DNA of 35,481 bases from Porphyromonadaceae bacterium UBA7048 (GTDB lineage Bacteria; Bacteroidota; Bacteroidia; Bacteroidales; Muribaculaceae), in contig DLAL01000069.1 in the NCBI GenBank assembly GCA_002493945.1, positions 1-35,481 on the forward strand, written 5' to 3'. Every line of letters starts with the position of its first letter. Position 1 is the stretch's first letter. The notes under the pieces are model-generated. The model had not been told where the DNA came from. It searched no databases and saw nothing but the letters and a program-made list of their open reading frames with translations. The position numbers were made by a program, and so were the translations under genes. Shown one piece after another: positions 8,972 through 18,300 of the stretch.

Positions 8972-10278
8972 TCAATCGGCATGACGCCGTCGTAAGTGAG
9001 TGTTGTGCATGGCGTGCCTTTGGAGTCGACGGCGGCATGCTGCCGTTCGACTTCGGAGGGCACGACGAAGGGGTTGAAGTCGGCGGTGGAGTTGTTGGTG
9101 TCGCGCAGGATGACGCGTCCGTCATGCGTGACGGTCTCCACTGCGCGGCGGACCGCGCGGAAGTAGCGGTTCTTGTCGCCGTCAATCTCGCCGCAGTAGG
9201 TCCATCCCATGTCAAGCGAGGGTACTGATACGTTCCATGCGTATTTGGCAGGTATGGAGCATGTGACAAGGTCGACTATCCACTCGTTGTCAAGCCTGTA
9301 ACCTCGCTTGGATACAGGGAACGTCCCTGCCTGGGTGACATTGTCGTATTCGTAGTCGTAGCGGTATGAGCGGAGATACTCGTCCTTTTCCACGGGGATG
9401 CGTGCGATGCCGTAAGCCTTGAATCCGCGGTTGTGGAGATGCCACACAGACAAGGTGTAGCAGTACCACTTCTCGAGATTGGGCACATCGGGATTGTCGA
9501 TGTCGGTGTAGTACGGGGTAGAGCTGACATCGTACCACTCGAAGTCGCTGTGGGTCAGGTCGATTGAGTTGGGATTTATGGCTCTGTGGTCGATGGCGCA
9601 GTCCGACAGGAGCAGTTCCTGACCCGGCAGTACAGGGACGTCAGTCCCCGAGCCGGGGATGGTGTAGAGGGCGTCGACCGTCATGGCTTCGGACATGATG
9701 TCGGGCGTGTAGACGTACTTCTCGACAGTGAGGAACGAGCTCTCGAATATGGTCAGACCGTCGGCGTAGACCACGTGGTCGGTGTTGTTGTAGAGCTTGA
9801 TGTACTGGTCGCCGTTGTAGTTGTCGCTCGATGACTGGAGCGAGCCGGTGAAGTAAAGTTCCGACACGATGAGGTCGTCGGTGAGGGTCGACGTGAACGT
9901 GGGGATGCGCACGACGGTGCCGTCGGCTGTGACCGCCACGCCCTGCACCTGGCCCGTTACGCGGCCTTTCAGGCCGTCGTGAAGCTCGGTGTCGGCCGTG
10001 TAGCTGACGTTGTAGAAGCCGGGCATGACCATGGCCTCGATGCTGCTTCCGGCCGCCTCGACAGCTGTGACAGCGCCCGAACTGACGTTGTAGAACTCCA
10101 CGCGCGCGCCGGTGGTGACGGGCACCGTTTCGGGCTGCCCTGAATCAAGCTCGACGCGCACGGCCACAGGGTCGGCGGAGCGGATATCGTCTGTGCATCC
10201 CGTCGCGCCTGTGGCGGCGATGAGGAGTGCGGAGCCGGAGAGAAGCCGGAAGGTCAGATGCTGTATGTCGTTGTTCAT
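8968..10278 (-). CDS. DUF4876 surface lipoprotein
   Basis: 436 residues. The N-terminus has a hydrophobic stretch (LLSGSALLIAATGATGC) with a probable lipidated cysteine at C28, although the residue at -3 is alanine rather than leucine. Residues about 40-125 form an Ig-like or carboxypeptidase-regulatory-like strand set (VRVELDSGQPETVPVTTGARVEFYN, in pieces). The following DDLIVSELYFTGS and GDQYIKLYNNTDHVVYADGL resemble a lamin-tail-like fold and the DUF4876 core. The family is restricted to Bacteroidota and typically encoded next to a TonB-dependent receptor, where it probably acts as the surface-exposed partner, as SusD does for SusC. Ligand unknown. It starts 30 bp after the TonB receptor gene and overlaps the next gene by 4 bp. 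Confidence 0.75.
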   Translation of the reverse strand: MNNDIQHLTFRLLSGSALLIAATGATGCTDDIRSADPVAVRVELDSGQPETVPVTTGARVEFYNVSSGAVTAVEAAGSSIEAMVMPGFYNVSYTADTELHDGLKGRVTGQVQGVAVTADGTVVRIPTFTSTLTDDLIVSELYFTGSLQSSSDNYNGDQYIKLYNNTDHVVYADGLTIFESSFLTVEKYVYTPDIMSEAMTVDALYTIPGSGTDVPVLPGQELLLSDCAIDHRAINPNSIDLTHSDFEWYDVSSTPYYTDIDNPDVPNLEKWYCYTLSVWHLHNRGFKAYGIARIPVEKDEYLRSYRYDYEYDNVTQAGTFPVSKRGYRLDNEWIVDLVTCSIPAKYAWNVSVPSLDMGWTYCGEIDGDKNRYFRAVRRAVETVTHDGRVILRDTNNSTADFNPFVVPSEVERQHAAVDSKGTPCTTLTYDGVMPIE

Positions 10279-10308
10279 AATTCGTGAAGATAGAGAGGTG
10301 GAGAGAAA

Positions 10309-13098
10309 TCAGAGGGTGAAATTGAGTTCCATGCCGAAGTATGCGTCGCTCGAGCGGCGTACGGTGAGTCCGTTCGACTTGTAGGCCGGGAGATAGTCAA
10401 GTATGCGGTTGACGAACACCGACACGCGGAGCCACTTGCCGATGTTCTTCGTGGCCTTGAGGTTGACGTACATGGCCGTAGGGACGGTGTAGTCCTTGAA
10501 GAGCGCCGGGCTGTAGACCTTTACGAGATACTGCAGCATCGGGTCGTCCATGCCTCCGTTGAAGTCGTGGAGAAGTCCGTCGACGGCGCTGATGTACTTG
10601 TCGGGAACGCCGTTCTCCTGCAGGCGGCGTGTCTTGACGTACCACATGAACTGGAAGGTGGTGGAGAAGACCAGCCCGAGGCGCGGAATCTGCGTGTCGA
10701 ACATGAAGTTGGTGTTGAACTGCTCGTTGACGCGGCCTTCGTCGCTGTTGTAGAGTCCGACGAAGCGGTCGCTGACGGCGACACCGTCGACTACGTCGCT
10801 GACCGGGTCGAAGAGATACTGCGAGTTGGAGTAGCGCGAGCGCATCCAAGCGCCGGTGACGATGAGCGATGTGGCGAGCGGTTTCCATCTGGCTGTGTTG
10901 ATCTGGAACTCGACGCCGCGCTTGTCGATGCGCGTGCCGTTCTCGGCCTTGCGGTAGCCGCGGAGGACTTTCTCGTCGGTGGAGGGCAGGCCGTCGAGCG
11001 AAGGCGGTCCCTGAAGGTCGCCGGGCCTGATGCCTGAAGGGTCGTAGCGCTTGTACTCGTACGAGCCGTAGACGTTCGAGTAGCGGAATCCGTCGTTCAT
11101 CCGCTCTTCGAAGTAGGTGACCGAGAGGCGGTTGGCGCCGACGGACGCGCCGACACGCACTTCCCACTTGTGGTTGCGCGCAGGCTGGAGCTTGTAGTTG
11201 GTGGCATCGTTGACGTAGGTGCGCAGATTGACGCGGCTGTGGTTCTTGGGGTCGAGCGTGTCGTAGTAGTTGAGCTGGAGGAGGTCGAGGAATGCTTCCT
11301 GCGGATAGAGGTAGTCGACGGTTGGCATACGGGTGTTGAGTCCGTAGCCTCCGGCAAGAAGGAACTCTATCTGGCGGCGACCGGCGGCGATGGCCGGAAA
11401 GCGCCATACGGCGTTGACGCGCGGGTCGAAGAACATCTTTCCGGCGATATCGTAGCGGCGGTCGAGTCCGGCCAGAGCCACGGCGTGGACGCCGGCCTGG
11501 ATGTCGAAGTCGCCTACGGGACCTCCGTCGACGAGCAAGGCGTCCTCGGCATAGGCCGAGACGACGTTGAGCGCCGGGATTTTGCTGTAGTCGCGCGGAC
11601 GCGATGTCCATGATGCCGAGAGCGGCTTCATGGGGTCGTAGACCTGTCCGCGTCCGTAGTTCTTGCTCATGGTCCACTCGGCGCCGGCCTTCCATGTATG
11701 GGTGATGCCGGTCCATGCCGGTGAGACGGCGGCGAACATAGGCACCTTGCCGGTGAACCCGAGTTTGGCGAAGAGATTGACCGGACGGCCTTCGCTGAGG
11801 AAGTCGGCGATGTACTCCTCGAGGATGTAGACGCCGTCATGCACGCCGGGAGCGTCGGTGGTCGGCGCTACCGTCGCTCTTGACGGAGCCACCTGACGGC
11901 GTCGCCGCAGGGTATTGTCCTCATACGAGGCGTTGGCCTTGAAGTCGATGCGGCTGAGCCAGCCGATATGTCTGAACGAGAACGAGAGGTCTGACGTCAG
12001 GGCGAAGCGGTTGTTGCGCGAGCAGTATTCGTCAAGGCGCACTTCGGCGATGTCGGGGTCGGTCTTGGAGTTGTCGATGGTGCCGGTGTAGTCGGCGGCG
12101 AGATTCCACTCTGTCAGATGGCTTTGCGATTCCCAGCCGAGCGACGAGCGGACCGACGCGCTGATGCGCCTGAAGTTCTCCAGATTGTTGCGTGGGTCGA
12201 CCTTGCTGTCGAGGTATCCGATGTCGGCGTTGAGCGTGTTGCGTCGCTGGGGACCGACGGCTATGCCTTTGCCGATGAAGAAGAGCTTGCTGTATCCGTC
12301 GGCCTTGAAGCGCGCCGTCAGGGGGGTGGCGCGCCGCGTGCGGCGGATGTTGACCAGACCCGAGCTGAGGTTGCCGTATTCAGCCGAGGGGATGCCGCGG
12401 ACAATCTCGACGCTCTCGATGTTGTCGGTCGATAGGGTGCGCATGTCCACGCCGCGGTTGACGGAATTTCGGCCCGATGCGCTCTCGATGCCCACGCTCT
12501 GAAGATTGGCGTCGTTGTTGACGGGCGCTCCGTCGACGTTGAACGCCGTGCCGAGTGAGCTCATGGCGTAGTCGGGGCTGTCGAGGGCCTGACCGTTGGC
12601 ACCGATGGTGCCTGTCTCGCGCAGTTTGATGGAATTGACTGTGCCGGGGGTGGGGTCCTGGGATATGTTGCCCGGCAGGAGCTCGAGAAGGTCGGCGAAG
12701 CTGGAGGGCTGCAGGTGGGCCATCGCGTCGCGGTCGATGCGCGACGATGATGTGACGCCGGTCGACTCCTTGGCGGTGATGGTCACTTCCTTTAGCTGCT
12801 GGTTTTTGGGCATCAGGCGGATGAGCAGGGTAGTGTCGCGCCGCCCGATGGCGACGGCCTGCTCATAGTCGTCGAATCCTACGTATGAAGCCTTGATGAT
12901 GTAGTCGCCTGGCGATACCTTGAACGTGAAGCGGCCGTCGATGTCGGTCTGCGCTGAGCGTGCGCCCGGCATCATGGCCACTGCGCATGCCGGCAGGGGT
13001 GAATCGTCGGTTGAGTCGACTATGACGCCGCTGACCACGGTGGCTCGCGCTCCGAGGCAGCACATAAGTATGATAATGATAGAAATAAATCTGTTCAA
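10309..13098 (-). CDS. TonB-dependent outer-membrane receptor with carboxypeptidase-regulatory-like domain
   Basis: 929 residues. The order is: signal peptide (NRFISIIIILMCCLGARA), carboxypeptidase-regulatory-like domain (about 21-100, VVSGVIVDSTDDSPLPACAV and YIIKASYVGFDDYEQ), plug domain (about 110-260, with LLELLPGNIS, GTAFNVDGAPVNND and IESVEIVRGIPSAEYGNLSS), and a 22-strand barrel to the C-terminus (YFGMELNFTL). TonB-dependent receptors import ligands too large or scarce for porins, powered by TonB-ExbBD. This is not a classical SusC, since no SusD partner follows; DUF4876 and DUF6850-type genes do. The only start that keeps the signal peptide is TTG at 13096-13098: the upstream in-frame stop is at 13102-13104 and the first ATG would remove most of the hydrophobic core. 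It heads a five-gene operon reaching 3814. Confidence 0.93.
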   Translation of the reverse strand: MNRFISIIIILMCCLGARATVVSGVIVDSTDDSPLPACAVAMMPGARSAQTDIDGRFTFKVSPGDYIIKASYVGFDDYEQAVAIGRRDTTLLIRLMPKNQQLKEVTITAKESTGVTSSSRIDRDAMAHLQPSSFADLLELLPGNISQDPTPGTVNSIKLRETGTIGANGQALDSPDYAMSSLGTAFNVDGAPVNNDANLQSVGIESASGRNSVNRGVDMRTLSTDNIESVEIVRGIPSAEYGNLSSGLVNIRRTRRATPLTARFKADGYSKLFFIGKGIAVGPQRRNTLNADIGYLDSKVDPRNNLENFRRISASVRSSLGWESQSHLTEWNLAADYTGTIDNSKTDPDIAEVRLDEYCSRNNRFALTSDLSFSFRHIGWLSRIDFKANASYEDNTLRRRRQVAPSRATVAPTTDAPGVHDGVYILEEYIADFLSEGRPVNLFAKLGFTGKVPMFAAVSPAWTGITHTWKAGAEWTMSKNYGRGQVYDPMKPLSASWTSRPRDYSKIPALNVVSAYAEDALLVDGGPVGDFDIQAGVHAVALAGLDRRYDIAGKMFFDPRVNAVWRFPAIAAGRRQIEFLLAGGYGLNTRMPTVDYLYPQEAFLDLLQLNYYDTLDPKNHSRVNLRTYVNDATNYKLQPARNHKWEVRVGASVGANRLSVTYFEERMNDGFRYSNVYGSYEYKRYDPSGIRPGDLQGPPSLDGLPSTDEKVLRGYRKAENGTRIDKRGVEFQINTARWKPLATSLIVTGAWMRSRYSNSQYLFDPVSDVVDGVAVSDRFVGLYNSDEGRVNEQFNTNFMFDTQIPRLGLVFSTTFQFMWYVKTRRLQENGVPDKYISAVDGLLHDFNGGMDDPMLQYLVKVYSPALFKDYTVPTAMYVNLKATKNIGKWLRVSVFVNRILDYLPAYKSNGLTVRRSSDAYFGMELNFTL

Positions 13099-13126
13099 CT
13101 GTCAGTGTATGTGATAATTCAATTTA

Positions 13127-13158
13127 CAAATTTGCGAAAAATCCGTGTGGCATACAAC
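13127..13158 (-). promoter_or_regulatory. Probable promoter of the TonB-receptor operon
   Basis: On the minus strand GTTG (13158-13155) is followed after 20 nt by CAAATTTG (13134-13127), 7 of 8 to TAnnTTTG. The spacing is the Bacteroidota norm and the site is about 29 bp before the TTG start, leaving a short leader. No operator or regulator gene is recognisable. Confidence 0.45.
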
Positions 13159-13190
13159 TTTTCGATGCGTTTTTGCTATTTACACATTAA

Positions 13191-13224
13191 GCAGGTTCTT
13201 CAGCGGCGAGACGGAAGAGCCTGC
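13191..13224 (-). terminator. Hairpin downstream of the beta-propeller gene
   Basis: Arms 13191-13201 and 13214-13224 match at 10 of 11 positions around a 12-nt loop. It lies 16 bp past the stop of the minus-strand gene ending at 13240 and before the next promoter. On the minus strand only a weak T-run follows (CTTAATGTG), so termination may be inefficient. Confidence 0.5.
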
Positions 13225-13239
13225 AGTCAGAAGAATTTT

Positions 13240-15039
13240 TTAGCGTACGACGGCTTTGATGCCGGCTGCGATGTAGATGCCTGCCGGGAGGGGTACCGAT
13301 GCCTCCGAACCGCCATTGACGGTGACTGTGGCTGCTGCGCGGCCTGCGAGGTCATAGATGCTTACGGTGGTGTCGGCTGCTGCTGCGATGCGAAGCACGC
13401 CGTTGCCGCCGTATACCTTGACGCCGGCAGCCGTAGCGGCTGTGCTGACATTGTCCATGCCGCTGAAGAGCGCCTCGGGGAGGTCGAAGCGTGTAGCGTA
13501 GATGCCGAAGAACGAGGGCTTGTCAGATTCCTCGCCGCCGAGAGGCGAGAACGCCTGATTGCCGCGGGTGGTACAGAAAAGTGCGGGAAGAGTGTCGTCA
13601 TAGGCCATAGAGACGGCTATGGGAGCGCCGCCGCCGCTGACGAGGTCCCAGCTGTGGTCCGTGTCGGGAGTGAGGTCTGCGGTCTTGTAGGTGCGGAGGA
13701 AAGTTCCGTGGGCCTTATTCATAAGGTATCCGTATACGTAGATGTTGGAGGGCTCTGCGGGATTGGAGAAGGATGCCAGATATCCACCGAGAACTGCGTC
13801 GGTGGAGAAACCTTCGCGCGAGCCGGCGATGGCGAGGCATGAGCCTGTGGCTGCGTCGAACTTTCCGATGAGTCCTTCGCGCTGCTTGCTCTGAGTGCTC
13901 TGGAGAATCTTGTCGCCGAAAGTGAACTTGCCGTTGAACATGCCGGTGTACCACACGTTGCCGCCTGCAACGCTGACGGACGTGTTCTGAATGGCGTTGG
14001 CATTATCAATTTTCTCGCCGGGAGCTGCTGTCACCCAGTCGACGGAGAGGTCTGCTGTGCTGACGGATGCGATGAAGGGTGTGTTCACGTCGTTGACAGA
14101 GATGGTCTTGTCACCGAGAGTTATGTCTGTCGCTTCGGTTGCCGATGCGAAGCCTGAGATGTAGAGCTTGCCGTCGCTGAAAGTGATGCTTGCTATCTGC
14201 TCTTTCGGAAGAGCGGTTCCTGCGGCCGTAAGGGCTCCGCTGAAGATGCCGCTTGTGCCTACCTGAGCTATGAAGAGGTTCTCGTTTTTACCGTTCTCGT
14301 CACCGCGGAATCCTATATTGGCCTTTTCCGCACCGGAATAAATATTGACGGGCATCTTGCAGGAGCCTGCGATGTAGAGTTTTCCTTCGGCATCGAGTGC
14401 CACGCCGTTGATGGAAAGTGCGTCAGCGACATTCTTGCCGTCGGAATCGTAGTGTCCCGGCTCGATGGTGCCGATGTATTCGACAGTACCCTGAGGCTTG
14501 ATTTTGCCGTATATGCCGATGAAGTAGTTGTCTGTGCCGGATATGGTGCCTCCGAAGTTATACACTTCGTCATCGGTAAAAGTGAGTGACATATCTTTGT
14601 CCGGCATGCCGGCAGTGTGGCGGACCTTGGCGGCGAAGTATACCGATCCGTCGGGGCCTATGGCGATGCCGCCCTGCGAGTTGGCGAAGTCGCCCGAGGT
14701 CGAGTAGACGGTCCACAGCACGTTGCCGTCGGCGTCGGTCTTGGCGATGGCGAGGTTATTGTTGACGCTGGTGCCTTCGTAGGGAGCGCCCTCGAAGAGC
14801 TTGACGCCACCGAAGAATACGTCGCGTCCGTACTCCTCGTCGGAGTGCGAAGCCAGAGTGTTCATCCAGTATACGGAGTTGTCGGGGGCGACGGCCACGG
14901 CGATGCTCTGGTCGCCGGATTTTGTGCCTCCGTCGAACATCTTGCCCCAGGCAAGAGCCGGGGCGTCCTGAGCTGACGCGGCGCACGCTATTGAAAAAGC
15001 GAAAGCGGAAGAGAGGATTTGTTGAGTAAAAATACGCAT
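13240..15039 (-). CDS. Secreted beta-propeller-like (SBBP-repeat) protein with type IX sorting-like C-terminus
   Basis: 599 residues. Signal peptide: MRIFTQQILSSAFAFSIACA with cleavage after ASA. The body repeats a D-x-x-G-x-[VL]-Y-x-[AS]-G pattern: VAPDNSVYWMNTLAS, AIGPDGSVYFAAKV, ALDAEGKLYIAGSC, TFSDGKLYISGFAS and NIYVYGYLMN, characteristic of SBBP-type beta-propeller blades. The final 73 residues (527-599) form a separate module (GVLRIAAAADTTVSIYDLAGRA, in pieces, then VPLPAGIYIAAG) like type IX secretion C-terminal domains. No enzyme motif is seen; it may be a surface adhesin or scaffold. It has its own promoter (15069-15099) and is followed by a hairpin before the TonB operon, so it appears monocistronic. 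Its position upstream of the TonB operon on the same strand may be incidental. Confidence 0.75.
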   Translation of the reverse strand: MRIFTQQILSSAFAFSIACAASAQDAPALAWGKMFDGGTKSGDQSIAVAVAPDNSVYWMNTLASHSDEEYGRDVFFGGVKLFEGAPYEGTSVNNNLAIAKTDADGNVLWTVYSTSGDFANSQGGIAIGPDGSVYFAAKVRHTAGMPDKDMSLTFTDDEVYNFGGTISGTDNYFIGIYGKIKPQGTVEYIGTIEPGHYDSDGKNVADALSINGVALDAEGKLYIAGSCKMPVNIYSGAEKANIGFRGDENGKNENLFIAQVGTSGIFSGALTAAGTALPKEQIASITFSDGKLYISGFASATEATDITLGDKTISVNDVNTPFIASVSTADLSVDWVTAAPGEKIDNANAIQNTSVSVAGGNVWYTGMFNGKFTFGDKILQSTQSKQREGLIGKFDAATGSCLAIAGSREGFSTDAVLGGYLASFSNPAEPSNIYVYGYLMNKAHGTFLRTYKTADLTPDTDHSWDLVSGGGAPIAVSMAYDDTLPALFCTTRGNQAFSPLGGEESDKPSFFGIYATRFDLPEALFSGMDNVSTAATAAGVKVYGGNGVLRIAAAADTTVSIYDLAGRAAATVTVNGGSEASVPLPAGIYIAAGIKAVVR

Positions 15040-15068
15040 AATGACTATGTATATTGGTTAATTGGCGG

Positions 15069-15099
15069 CAAAGGTACGTATTGTATATCAAATCGGCAA
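15069..15099 (-). promoter_or_regulatory. Promoter of the beta-propeller gene
   Basis: On the minus strand TTG (15099-15097) is followed after 20 nt by TACCTTTG (15076-15069), a perfect -7 element. It lies 30 bp upstream of the ATG at 15037-15039. Confidence 0.6.
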
Positions 15100-15133
15100 T
15101 ACTTAAAAATGGTGATAGACCTGTGCGGATATC

Positions 15134-15205
15134 GTGCCAAGCGTGCTTCAGCAGGCCGTGTTTTAATGATTTTTGGCACTGTCTGAGGCGCGTCAGACGG
15201 TTTTT
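15134..15205 (+). ncRNA. Structured element ending in an intrinsic terminator, upstream of nifJ
   Basis: Reading on the plus strand, a perfect 7-bp stem (15134-15140 with 15173-15179) encloses a small hairpin (TGCT-TC-AGCA at 15144-15153). It is followed directly by a second stem-loop, TGTCTGA with TCAGACG around GGCGCG (15180-15199), then G and TTTTT (15201-15205). The second hairpin is a good intrinsic terminator. No plus-strand gene lies upstream for it to terminate, since the flanking gene is divergent. It may be a small RNA, a nifJ leader attenuator, or a barrier against stray transcription. I found no clear promoter in front of it and no known riboswitch pattern. Confidence 0.35.
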
Positions 15206-15252
15206 GTAGCTAAAAAGTGGCGCAAAAATGGTGGCATATCACTCTTTTTTTG

Positions 15253-15260
15253 TAATTTTG
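15253..15260 (+). promoter_or_regulatory. -7 element for nifJ
   Basis: TAATTTTG is a perfect TAnnTTTG match, 71 bp before the nifJ ATG at 15332. No convincing TTTG is found 20 nt upstream. It lies downstream of the 15205 terminator, so nifJ can be expressed independently of that element. Confidence 0.55.
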
Positions 15261-15331
15261 CGGAATCGAAAATAAAGATTCAGACAAGACATATAATTCA
15301 TTTTTCTTAAATAACCCCGATTACAAACGTT

Positions 15332-18300
15332 ATGAGTAAAGAAAAAAAATTCTTGACCTGCGACGGTAATCAGGCAGCCGCCCACATCAGCTATATGTTC
15401 TCTGAGGTGGCCGCCATCTACCCCATCACACCTTCGTCGACTATGGCTGAATACGTCGACGAGTGGTCGGCAGCAGGCCGCAAGAACATCTTCGGCGAGA
15501 CAGTCCTTGTACAGGAAATGCAGTCGGAAGGCGGTGCTGCCGGTGCAGTGCACGGTGCGCTCCAGGCCGGTGCCCTCACCACCACGTATACTGCATCGCA
15601 GGGTCTGCTCCTGATGATCCCCAACATGTACAAAATCGCCGGCGAACTTCTTCCGTCGGTATTCCATGTATCGGCCCGTACTCTCGCATCGCACGCCCTC
15701 TCTATTTTCGGTGACCATCAGGACGTCATGTCTGTCCGTCAGACAGGCTTCGCCATGCTCGCCGAAGGCTCCGTGCAGGAAGTGATGGACCTTGCCGCCG
15801 TGGCACACCTCGCATCTCTCAAGGCCAGCGTGCCTTTCGTGAACTTCTTCGACGGCTTCCGTACATCTCACGAGATACAGAAAATCGAGATGCTCGAACA
15901 GGATCAGCTCGAACCGCTTTTGGACCGCAAGGCACTGGCTGACTTCCGCGCCCGCGCCCTCACCCCCGATGCTCCCGTAGCACGCGGTATGGCCGAGAAC
16001 GGCGACGTATTCTTCCAGCACCGCGAAGCCTGCAACAAGCACTACGACGCAGTGCCCGACATCGTCGAAGGCTACATGGCTGAAATCTCGAAAATCACCG
16101 GCCGCGAATATCACCTCTTCAACTACTACGGCGCACCCGACGCAGACCGCGTCATCATCGCTATCGGCTCTGTATCGCAGGCTATTGAAGAAGCTATCGA
16201 CCACCTCACCTCCAAGGGCGAGAAGGTCGGCCTCATATCTGTACACCTCTACCGTCCTTTCTCGGCCAAGCACTTCCTCGCTGCCATCCCCGAGACAGCC
16301 AAGCGCATAGCCGTGCTTGACCGCACCAAGGAACCCGGCGCAAACGGCGAGCCCCTCTACCTCGACGTGAAGGAATGTTTCTATGGCCGTGAGAATGCCC
16401 CCGTAATCGTAGGCGGCCGCTATGGTCTGGCTTCGAAGGACACCACTCCCGCCCAGATCATCAGCGTATACGAGAACCTCGCTCTGCCCACCCCGAAGGA
16501 CCACTTCACACTCGGCATCGTCGACGACGTGACATTCACCTCGCTCCCCATGCTCCCCGAGATTCCTCTGGGCGACCCCAGCACCTACGAAGCCAAGTTC
16601 TTCGGTCTCGGTGCCGACGGTACGGTAGGCGCCAACAAGAACTCCGTGAAGATCATCGGCGAGAACACCGACAAGTACTGCCAGGCATACTTCGCATATG
16701 ACTCGAAGAAGTCGGGTGGCTTCACCTGCTCGCACCTCCGCTTCGGCGACCGTCCCATCCGCTCCACCTATCTGGTGAGCACGCCTAACTTCGTGGCTTG
16801 CCACGTACAGGCTTATCTGAACATGTACGACGTGACCCGTGGCCTGCGTGACGGCGGCACATTCCTCCTCAACACCATCTGGGACGGCGAGGAACTTGCC
16901 AAGAACCTTCCCGCACACGTGAAGCGCTACTTCGCTCAGCACAACATCACCGTATACTACATCAACGCCACCAAGATAGCTCAGGAAATCGGCCTCGGCA
17001 ACCGCACGAACACCATTCTCCAGAGCGCTTTCTTCCGCATCACCGAAGTCATCCCCGTTGACCTCGCTATTGAGCAGATGAAGAAGTTCATCGTCAAGAG
17101 CTACGGCAAGAAGGGTCAGGACGTGGTAGACAAGAACAACCAGGCCGTTGACCGCGGCGGCGAATACCACAAGCTCGACGTCGATCCCGCATGGGCATCG
17201 CTTGAGGACGCTCCCAAGGCTGAGAACCACGATCCCGCCTTCATCAACGAAATCGTACGTCCTATCAATGCTCAGAACGGCGACCTGCTCCCCGTATCCG
17301 CCTTCAAGGATATCCCCGACGGCACATGGCAGCAGGGCACTGCAGCCTACGAGAAGCGCGGCGTGGCCGCATTCGTTCCCGAATGGCTCGAAGAGAACTG
17401 TATCCAGTGCAACAAGTGCGCATATGTATGTCCTCACGCTTCTATCCGTCCCTTCGTGCTTGACGAAGCAGAAGTATCGGCATCGCCCTTCGGAACCGAA
17501 GGCTCTATCCCTGCTCTCGGTCCGGCCTTCAAGGGTATGCGTTTCATTCAGGCTGTCGACGTCCTCGACTGCCTCGGCTGCGGCAACTGCGTTGACGTTT
17601 GTCCCGGCAAGAAGGGCGTGAAGGCTCTCCAGATGCGTCCGCTTGAGACTCAGCTCGACAAGCAGGCTTCGTGGGAATACTGCGTGGCCGACGTCAAGAG
17701 CAAGCAGGACCTCATCGACATCAAGGCCAATGTGAAGAACAGCCAGTTCGCAACTCCTCTCTTCGAATTCTCGGGCGCTTGCTCGGGCTGCGGCGAGACT
17801 CCCTACGTGAAGCTCATCAGCCAGCTCTTCGGCGACCACGAGATGGTGGCCAACGCTACCGGCTGCTCGTCGATTTACTCGGGTTCCGTACCTTCGACTC
17901 CCTACACCACCAACGCCGCCGGCCACGGTCCCGCATGGGCAAACTCGCTCTTCGAGGACTTCGCCGAATTCGGTCTCGGCATGAAGGTCGCTACCGAGAA
18001 GATCCGCGAACGTGTGGCAGCTCTCTTCACCGCCATGCTCGGATGCGACAAGTGCTCGGCCGAAATGAAGGCTCTGGCACAGCAGTGGCTTGACGGCCGT
18101 CACAGCGCAGGCATCACCCGCGAAGTGGCTGACAAGATTGTGCCCATGTGCGAAGCATGCGGCTGCGACATCTGCAAGCAGCTCATCGAGCTCAAGGGCT
18201 ACATCGTGGCTCGCTCGCAGTGGATCATCGCCGGCGACGGTGCGGCATACGACATCGGCTTCGGCGGTCTTGACCACGTGCTCGCTTCGGGCAAGAACGT

